A DNA stretch of 64,000 bases. It comes from Motacilla alba alba. Its lineage: Eukaryota; Chordata; Aves; Passeriformes; Motacillidae. The translations under genes were made by a program, and so were the position numbers. Under the pieces are notes generated by a model. That model saw only the letters and a list, made by a program, of their open reading frames with translations, was not told where the DNA came from and searched no databases. This document shows, in pieces, positions 55,301 through 64,000 of the stretch. Numbering within the stretch: the stretch's first letter is position 1; each line of letters starts with the position of its first letter. The stretch covers positions 51,785,652-51,849,651 of the forward strand of contig NC_052017.1 of assembly GCF_015832195.1 (NCBI RefSeq), written 5' to 3'.

Positions 55301-57287
55301 TTGAAAACTGAATTGAGTCTTTCTGAATTTGCTCAGGGGTAATCAAGAATATATAAAAAGATCCTAGTCTGCAGATATTTCAATAATTGTATTTCCCTAT
55401 TCCAGATTTTTTCAAGTTTAGCATCCAGAACAAATCAGATAGGTCATTCAATTGAAAAAAAAGAGAACATTTGCCTTCTATTCACATAGAGTGACACAGA
55501 ATCTAAGAAAAGAATGACCCTGCTGAAATAATACATTGCTAAAATTTGTTTTTGCAAAAACAACTTGTGACTGATAATGAAATGGCTCAAGTCCTCAGTA
55601 TTTTGTCACTCCTTACATTCACATCCATGAGTGAAAAGGGTGGACAGAAAATAGCTACCACCATGATTCAGCAACAGTTTTCAGTCTTCCTTCTCCCCTT
55701 GTCCCATGAAGGTTGCAGAAAATCAGGCCTGTGATCTTCTGTGCAGCAGAAACCAATGCAACTTTTCAGTAACAAAACAAGGAGTTCAGATAGGCTGATT
55801 GCACAGACTGCAGCACAAATGCACACAGTTAAACATCCCAATATCAGCTGAGAAGAAGGCAGAAGGAGAACATGCTGAACCATGGCTTGGCTCTTTTACA
55901 CTCCCTTGCCACTCACAGGCTAAAAACAGAAAGGGAGAAGCAGCACGCTTGCACGCGATCAAGAAAACCTGGGGGCTGAACAGCAGAGCTGGAAGCCAGC
56001 TGTGCTCTTTTGCTTTCCCATGTCCATAATTAGGCCATTTCATTGTTTCTCCTTTTATTGCTGCCAAACTCCACTTGGAAAAGAAATGTCAGCCCACAAA
56101 CTCAGTCATTTGGCACAGCTTGAGGAGAAGACACCTGTGACATTTTATCAGAGCCACAACCCTATCACACATGGAGAGCAAGTTTCCCCTTCATACCTGC
56201 TCCCCTCTAGTTCTGTCTCTTATGCACTTCACTGAAAGATCTCTGCCAGCTGCCTGATCCTCCACACCAGTTCTAGCTTGACCCTGTCCACAGCTGGACC
56301 TGGGACCTCTCAACCAGATACATCCGATGCTTGGCTCCACAGAAAAGTTATGACTTGGTGGATGCCTCATAACAATGTCCTCAATTAAGTCCTGCTAGAA
56401 GGGATTTTTCTCTGACTAGTTTCAAGGTTGTTTTCCCAGGCATATAATCTCCCCCACTCACCACAAAAACTGATGTGGTATCTAGTTTCTCCAGGTAGGA
56501 GAATTCAATCCTATTTCTGCTGTCTTTTTGCCCACTCACAGCTCCATCTCTATAGAGTTTGACCTAATTATCCCGCAGCTACTTTACAATTTGCATTTTA
56601 ATTTGAATAAATCTGTGCAGTGTATTTATTGACTTTTACTCTTTCCTGCAGTGGAGATATTGTTGTGACAGAGCACACCAGTAAATCACACCCAGTATGT
56701 CAGGCTCCTTTAATTCCAAAGAGATTCCTTAGTCTTTTCTGCCTATTGCCATTTTGCATGTAATTTAAAAACAGCAGGCAGCAATTGAACTCTCAGATCT
56801 CATTAATACGTATAAGTCCTTCCAACAAAAAGAAGCAGACTAGAGACTATTTATCCAAGGTGATGGCCAAATGTGCCAAAGTTGCCTTTGATTTGTATTG
56901 CCACTGATGCTTTTCAATCATATTGCTTCTCTTTATTTGCATGCTGTACTTGTGCTTCATATAATGTCTCTGTGTAAGAACACTATAATAATCTAGCAGC
57001 AGCCTTTCATGCTATGCAAGTTTATTTTTCAATTCTGTTTTATGTCTGCCTTCAATAATTAACAACTTACACCAATGAGGTACAACCTACAGTGAAAGTA
57101 TACTGAAAGTTTTAATGTATCACTCATCTTTGTAGCTAATTACTGAGACAAGTAGTCATAGAATACATCAAGCACAGTTAGCTCAACAACTATTTAGCCA
57201 AGAACTCAATTTAAAAAAAAAAAGGATAGTACTAGAGTAATGTCCATGTTTTAAGAAAAGTCTCAGCTTAACTCTCCAACTGCTTAC

Positions 57288-57457
57288 CTCTCCTTGCCAG
57301 ATAGGGTTAACGGTGTTACATATGATCTTAGATCTTTTCTCCTGTCCATGATGAGGAAGGGCTGGGAAGATGCTATGTTTTCCAGGCTGGATGGAAATCT
57401 TCAGATAAGGATCTGGATTGAAGAACATTCCTTTCTTCAGACCAAAAGCCTGGAAAT
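57288..57457 (-). CDS. HECW1: HECW1 exon: start of C2 domain
   Basis: This 170-base internal exon encodes 56 full codons from [20 protein letters not shown] to TVNPIWQGE. The first two bases (AT) complete an Asp codon begun in the previous exon, which is outside the window. The acceptor reads CCTTTCAG and the donor GTAAGC, and the exon ends in phase 0 after a Glu codon. The segment [14 protein letters not shown] is a typical early C2 beta-strand region. C2 domains in NEDD4-family ligases bind phospholipids or calcium and help locate or autoinhibit the enzyme. A Cys follows KII (KIICNTVNP) where I recall Gly in human HECW1; this is from memory. It is separated from the next exon by the largest complete intron in the window, about 11.7 kb. 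Confidence 0.93.
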
Positions 57458-60400
57458 CTGAAAGGTAAAGAACCACATTATTTTTCACATTCCAGGCATC
57501 ACTCCGGGATTCTAGGAACAGTATATAGGGAACTGGTAACGAACTCAAATAATACGGCAGTAATGTGGAAAAACTCACTATGTTTGTTGTAAGGCAATGT
57601 AATGCCAAACTATAATGATCTTGTGATTTAGAATTTACAAATTATTACATAATGAAACTGCAAATTTACAGCCTGCTTGTGCAGACTGATTCAGCTTATA
57701 AATCAGTATTTATGCAACTTCAAGTGATATACTAATTTTTCTAATAAGCTGAGCACTTGCTCAGCCTGACTGTAGTGGAAGGACTACTCTGAAAAAGAGA
57801 TCCTGTCATTTAATAAAAATCCTGTCAAAGTCATGGCATTTGTACCCAATGGATGCCATTTTTCCTAGGTATCAATTTTACCACTGTACCGAACTTACCT
57901 TTTACACCACTTTTTTCTACCTGAGAAGTCATTTTACATTTTTTCCCACTTCAAATCATTTTCTTCCCTGCATGGGTTAACTTCATCTTAGGAAAACTCT
58001 TGTCTATAATACCCAAATTTTAAGCAGAGCTTTATAGCTGCAGAACTCCCAGGGAGCATAATATATGTTGCACACACAAAAAAATGCCCAGGCCCTTACT
58101 TGAAAATTTCCCCAAAACATTCTGAAAAAAGACATAATGCCCATTATGATCTGTCCCTGTGAAGCTGATGAAATGCAAACTAATCTGCTGGTATATCATT
58201 AATTTTGACTCAACAGACACAGACTGACCCCTTTGGTCTTCTCTTTTTCCAGATGCATTTCTAAGCTTTCTTTGGCACATACAAGCACTTATCCCTATTA
58301 GTGAGTTCAGTAGCTAATTCATTTTCCACCACTCTTTGCATGGAGACTCTCCTCTCTTTAAAGCTTTATTTCATATTGGGCTATAAGCACTGTACTGCAT
58401 TCTGCCTATTTCCTCTTGCTGTATTGGAAAGATAAAAAGTATTAGACATAATGGTTTCTAAAACTGCATAGATGCATACCTAAACACTCATTTTAAGCAC
58501 GTATTTTTTCTTCTGGCAGTTTTTGAAAACATTAATTTTCACAGTCTTCTAATTCTCTTCTGATTAAAAACCCAATTATTCTGGCAGGTTGTGGAAGACC
58601 ATGAAAAACCCTCAAGGCAGATATTTGGATGACTCTGAAAATCATACACACTGGACACCATTATCAGTATTTTTTCCAGAAAATAGCTATATCAAACCCA
58701 GTTGTGTATTGCTTCCTTAACATATGGTAATAGACAACACAATAAAATGTGCAAGTTAAAAAGAATTGCTTTTCTTTCCATTGGTTTTAATCATCTATTC
58801 AACCACACAATTCATGTTGCAGATATTCAAAAGCTGTTGGACAGATGGTCCTGGAACAGACTGTATTTTAAGAATTTCATTCTTGAGACATTCGCTAACA
58901 AAAAAACCAATAAACAAACAAACAAAAAGAAGGACATCACTACTAAGACCTTATTTGAAAGTACATTGCTGAAACTATGTACTGCCACAGTCCTAGCAAA
59001 TCCTATCATACAAAGAAAATTATCTGCTTCAAAATGATAACACTGATTTTTTTTCACCCTTTTTTGTTTTCTGAGTGCAAAAATCTCTGTGTAACCAGCA
59101 TGTATCTCATCTAACAGCCCTGCTGAAATCCTATATGGCAAATTCTTTTGCTTTGGAAGTTGTACTGTTAGAAATGCCGTCAAGAAATGGAAACCAATAT
59201 GGCAAAATGAGTATGAATGACAAGGACCAGCAGCGCATTAGCTCAGGCTGCTAACATATGAAAGGAAAGAAAGACCTCTGGGACTTATTTTCTTTCTCTC
59301 TGATGCTTCCCTAAAGGAGGCTGAAACTGAAATATTCATTGCTGTATATGTTTCTGGGTTTTTTTCCTTCAAAGAGAGACCATGCTACCTTTGGGTACCA
59401 CTGAGTAATAAAATACTGATATTTTTCTACTAACAGAAAATACCTAGCACTCAATTATGTATACTTATAGATCATGTGTCATAAAGAAAATACATTGAAG
59501 ATGACCTATCAGCCCCTTTCCAGTTATGGGAATTAGAGCACAGCCATGAAGATGAAGGTACTCTTACCCTCAGTTAATAGTTTCGTTTTTGTATTTGGAT
59601 GAGGAGAAAAAACGTAATTTAGCAAAGCACATGGCACAAAATTTTATTTGTGTAATTTTCTTACTGAAATTACCCAGTAAAGCAGATTTAAAAAAAAAAG
59701 TCAGTTAGAAACTTCAATTTTATTGTCCAAAGTATGAATAGGGCTAGCATAATTAGCTTTCCCAAGGACAAATATCCCAATTACATATCTCACCACAAAT
59801 TCTCATCACTGTGAAAAACAGACCATCAAAACTGAAAAAGCTCTTTAAAAGGTACATGTATATCTGCAGACAAGCAGAATTTCATTTCATTGAAGAAAAA
59901 TCTATCTGTAGGTCCTGTAACCATCTGCTGTAACTTGCTGCTGTAACTCTTACCACTCCAGCATAACTCCCCAACAGAAAAATCACAGCCATTCTGCCTT
60001 CCCAAATGCAAATATTTTTCTCTATCAGCTTCAGAAAAAGGTTCAGAAGATACTAAACTTTTAAGTGAAGGTCTGAAGCTAACCAAATTTAAATCTTTGG
60101 TTGAATTAATGAATTCCAGAAGGCTGGGATATACCTTGCTGTACACTGCACACTGTAATTTTAGAGTGTGTTTCTTGGAGGTATATGAGGAAATGCTACA
60201 AAGATAACTCATCTATGGTTTGCGAAGGTGTATTTTCATCCAGTCTCTTAAAAAAAACAAAACATACTTTTAATAATATACCATATGTCAGTTTCTCATT
60301 TAGTCATAAATCACACTTCAGTGTGAAACAGGTTATATACATCCAACAGTTTAATAATGTCAGGCCATCTCTCATGACAGATGACAGAAGGAAGAAATCC

Positions 60401-63400
60401 AGGTAAAGACAAAGTAATTACAGCCTTTTACTGCCACAGACTTGCACAACTTTTAAGTACATGCATCCTATTTCAGCTAGGCTGTCTTCACTGGAGAAAA
60501 ATGGCTTGTACTAACTGCTTCCTGCTGCTGTCCCCAAGTGACTTATGAATTTGTTCCAACTCCAGAGCTTTCTTTCCATATATGCTGATATCCAGGTGCC
60601 TGGATGAGACCTAAGGAAGCTTTACATTGGGTCACTTGCATGCATGTACCCTCTGTCCCAAAGGAGCACTGTGGACTTCCCTGTCTGCTTTATAAAGGAA
60701 CATTTAGCAAATCTATTTGCCATGAAGCATCACAAACTTTGGGGCACTGATGGCTGGATAGTAATGGAGACTATTTTTGTGGTGAACCAGTGCATTTTTT
60801 GGAGCCAGGTGGGAATGTAAATTCCAACAACTCAGCTAGAACACATCTGTTTTACAATGTTTGATTTTGCTCAATACAAGTCATTAAACTTCCAAAAGCT
60901 CAGGGAAGAGTCACGTTTTGTCATGCTCAGCAAGGAGATCCTCTGACAGTAATGATGAGTAGAACTACCATAAAGATAGTATTTCAATTCCCCACACACA
61001 TAGCAAGGTATTCAACCAGACTCATGCTCCATAGAGGAGCGTGACAAAAAAGGATGGAGAATGAGATAGAGAACCAGACTCTGGAGCAGTCTGTTATCTA
61101 AATTAATTATATTTAGTCTGGTCATCAGTATGTTAGGAGTAAGTTAAGGGAGCTCAAAGCTGCTCTCCCCAAGGGATAAGAAGACTTTGCCAATGGAATT
61201 TTCCTAGAAATAACACACAAGGCTACTCTGTGCAGTTTATAGATGTGTCTTAAGAAGACTCAGTCCCTCTGGTCTCTTGATGGCACATATTCTACTGAAT
61301 ATTCTACTGAAGATTCCAGAATCTACAACACAACAGAAGGGTCAAAGCCTAGTAAGTAGCAGAGCTACTAGTTTTGAGAAAATTATACTAATATTTTAAA
61401 ACAGATGGCAAATTCCTTTCAACAAATGCCACAAAATTCTATGGTCAACCCACCAAATTCACATTTTTTATATTTAGCTTACCAGCCTCATGATCTCAGG
61501 ACCAGGAAATGAGACATATTCCTTATAAGCATCTGACCCCTTGAGGGAATGAAGGCATCTTGAGTTATGCCAAATTTGCCCAGAATATACCTAAAACCAG
61601 AACTAATGAAGAAGTTTACAGTACACTGGAAAGACCCCAGTCTTACTGGAATGACCATGGTCAATTTAGATTATGATCTAGCCTGAAGAATATCAAAATA
61701 GAATTTATTCTATGATTTCTTCATTAATGGCAGAAAGGAAAAAAAAACTGTCATCTTACTAAGATCCTGATAGTTCATGTATCAAAGCACAATGAACCAT
61801 CTTCATAATCCATCACAGCTAAAGAGTTGTTAATTTGGATGCCAATGGACAACTCCATCATTTCCCTTCAGATTTCCTTTGTGAATTCCCAAGGAGCTAT
61901 CAGCTCTGGTTCCGATACTGAAAAAACATACTTGAACAGGACTGGTATCTGGACAGACTACCAATGAGAGAAGGTAATTGTCAGGGTGCTGATATATCAG
62001 TGTTTCTTTTGTAGACTTCGGACAGAACAAGAAGAATCTGTCTCAGAGTGCAGCAGTTCATCTACTGAGCTCAGCTGCCTAAGATATAGGCATGACTTCA
62101 AAGAAAGGAACAACAAAACTCTGCTTGCTCAAGATTTAATGGGAGGCAGATGGGTACCACCTCTCAGCCATGTGCTCTTAAAGCAAAACTTTTAGTTACT
62201 GTCAGTGGAACAGTATTTCAATAGTAAGAGCACAGCAATATTGCATTTACTCAAATGTTAATATAACTCATGAAGCAGTGTATGATACCAAACTTCATTT
62301 GGCAATCACCTCTTTGGAAGAAGGTGAGCATGGATTTGCAGAAGTATTGCATCTGGTATTATTTAGATTTCAAGAAGCAAATATTAAGGAATCTATTCTA
62401 GAAATCAAACAGTAATGTTTGATTTCCAGTTTTAAGGAAGTATTAAAATCCAACACAGCAAACAAATGCAGGGGAATTGAGAAAGATACTACTTGAAGTA
62501 CAAGAGATGACTGACTTGATCAGCTACTGAATGAGATTCTGCAACTCATGATATGCAAAAGGTTAAATAAAGTGCTTCTTTTTGCTCTCAGAAATTACAG
62601 ATATAAAAACAGACTTCACTTTTATTTTAAAATAAAATGCAGAAAGAAAGAAAGGGCTAGTGCAGTTGCACAAGAAGGTATTTTAAGGTCTGAGATTTAA
62701 AAACAAAAGACTAAGTGGATCAGATAAACCAAAATGTTTCCGTCACAGGGCTCCCAGGCAAAACATTAAAGACAGTAAAAAAGAGAAGAATTTTTTTTTT
62801 CTAGCTATAAATGCTTCAAAGAAAAACAAAAGGGTTTCTCATTTGTTTAAAAAAAAGGCAGTAGACATATTAGGAAGAAAATAGGTGCATTAATAAAATA
62901 CAAGCAATAGTGGAATTAATTATCCAAAATGTCTGAGAGATAGGCTACCTTTTTAATCATATTCATCAAGAATGAAAACACGGAAAAAGTCTGAACCATT
63001 AATATGAACAGCTTATCACAGCAAGGGGGTGTTTTTATCACTGCAAGTGATTAACCACTGGAACAAAGCAACATCTTGGTATCCTCAGATCCTGATTACA
63101 CACCTGTCTGTGAGATACCTCTGAGCCAAACTCACACAAACCTCACCACCACGGGGTAAGGTGTTCTGTGTTAAATAGGAGAATGGAGTAGTTGAATTCA
63201 AAGCCTTCTGAGGCCTTTCAAACTGCTAGTCTAGGCATACTTCGTAGGCACAACGTGTACTGGACATGGCAAAAAGCCACCTCACCTTGACACAAGATCT
63301 GGCAAGTAAGAAAAAGGTGTGGGATTAGTAGTTATAAAGTCAGTCACTAGGATTTAAAAAATTGTTGGAAAATAAAGCACATTAAATATCTGCATTCTGA

Positions 63401-64000
63401 ACAAGCATTTCATCCTAACAACTACTGTCATAATGACTCTTAGAAGACCTTATACTATTTTCAGTTGTGATTTATGCTCTAACTTCTATAAACTGACAAC
63501 TGTTATTAATTGAATACCTGGTCTGAAAACCACACAAAAACAACTAACAAGATTCTCAGAGATGTGTGATGGAGATAAATTCCTGAATGCTTGTGAAATA
63601 TTCAAATCATCTGGTAATTTCTTCCCCAAGGGCATTTATGAATAAAGTGTGCAAAAACATGAGATATGTGAAATATTAAAGCCTGCAAAATTATATTTGA
63701 TGCATCATAGAGCTAGGAGGCATACTATGCAAACCTCATGATAACAGTTTCTAAATATACCAGCCAACAAGACTGGTTTTAGGGGCTTTCAGCAAATGCA
63801 TTATACTGCTGTTAAACTATGAACCTGCAAGTGAAGTAGCTAGTACATCTCGGGAAGCTTAGCACATTTTTTCCTTCTGTACTTCATGCAAGAGAGCTCT
63901 GATGCTTTCCAGCCACCTTATTGGAAGTGTGACATTCACTGGTAACAGTGGAAAAGGCACGTTTGAAAAGTAAATGCAAAGTGGACTCCAGAGTTTTCCT
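57458..64000 (-). other. Intron upstream of the first C2 exon (partial)
   Basis: About 6.5 kb running off the window. I looked for the preceding HECW1 coding segment (family string near SFSLSD) on the minus strand and did not find it. It contains an AAAC-type run (58897-58931) and small A/T runs. No other gene or named repeat recognised. Confidence 0.72.
58897..58931. repeat. AAAC microsatellite
   Basis: A short run of aaaacc/aaac units (taaacaaacaaacaaaaag). Simple repeat inside an intron. Confidence 0.88.

Larger units (their letters stand above)
45552..57287 (-). other. Large intron within C2, about 11.7 kb
   Basis: The longest complete intron here. It contains a 21-bp CA-containing tandem duplication (46911-46952), the 27-bp AP-1-type palindrome (47481-47507), an A-rich run (47566-47606), an A/C-rich strand-asymmetric tract (48264-48412), and a T11/A15 inverted run (49337-49365). 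No exon of HECW1 or another gene recognised; many short open frames look like chance. Confidence 0.72.

Overview
This window looks like avian nuclear DNA: AT-rich, mostly intronic, with two 5'-truncated CR1 (chicken repeat 1) LINE fragments, simple repeats, and no operons or dense ORFs. One gene accounts for all recognisable coding sequence. It is the middle of HECW1 (NEDL1), a neuronal C2-WW-WW-HECT E3 ubiquitin ligase, read entirely on the minus strand, so its 5' side is at high coordinates. The first coding exons and promoter lie beyond position 64000. The rest of the HECT domain, including the catalytic cysteine, lies beyond position 1.

I placed 17 coding exons by matching the translated minus strand to the HECW family as I remember it and by finding AG acceptors and GT donors. 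Each junction was checked for reading-frame continuity. The exons total 3400 bases and join without a frameshift or stop into about 1132 complete codons. From 5' to 3' in the gene: 57288-57457, 45409-45551 and 43306-43406 (C2 domain); 40665-42038 (one 1374-base acidic, disordered exon with a conserved island and an SCYST tandem repeat); 37149-37250 (linker); 31745-31895 (WW1); 27606-27736 (helical linker); 24913-25034 and 21875-22060 (HECW helical box, start of WW2); 21138-21272 (end of WW2); 15773-15878, 15499-15595, 13491-13574 and 12403-12512 (linker between WW2 and HECT); 10188-10308, 8654-8767 and 5692-5844 (start of the HECT N-lobe).

The remaining roughly 60 kb is intron or flanking intron. 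It holds the two CR1 fragments (about 16761-17032 and 38046-38113), several microsatellites and purine/pyrimidine tracts, a perfect 16-bp-arm hairpin (27298-27332), a 27-bp palindrome containing two AP-1-type sites (47481-47507), and a UG-rich tract just upstream of the WW1 exon on the transcribed strand. I found no other gene, tRNA, rRNA, CRISPR array or complete mobile element. I see no new multi-gene system. The points most worth a second look are the Cys-rich exonic repeat, the conserved island in the large exon, the UG tract near WW1, and the two palindromes.
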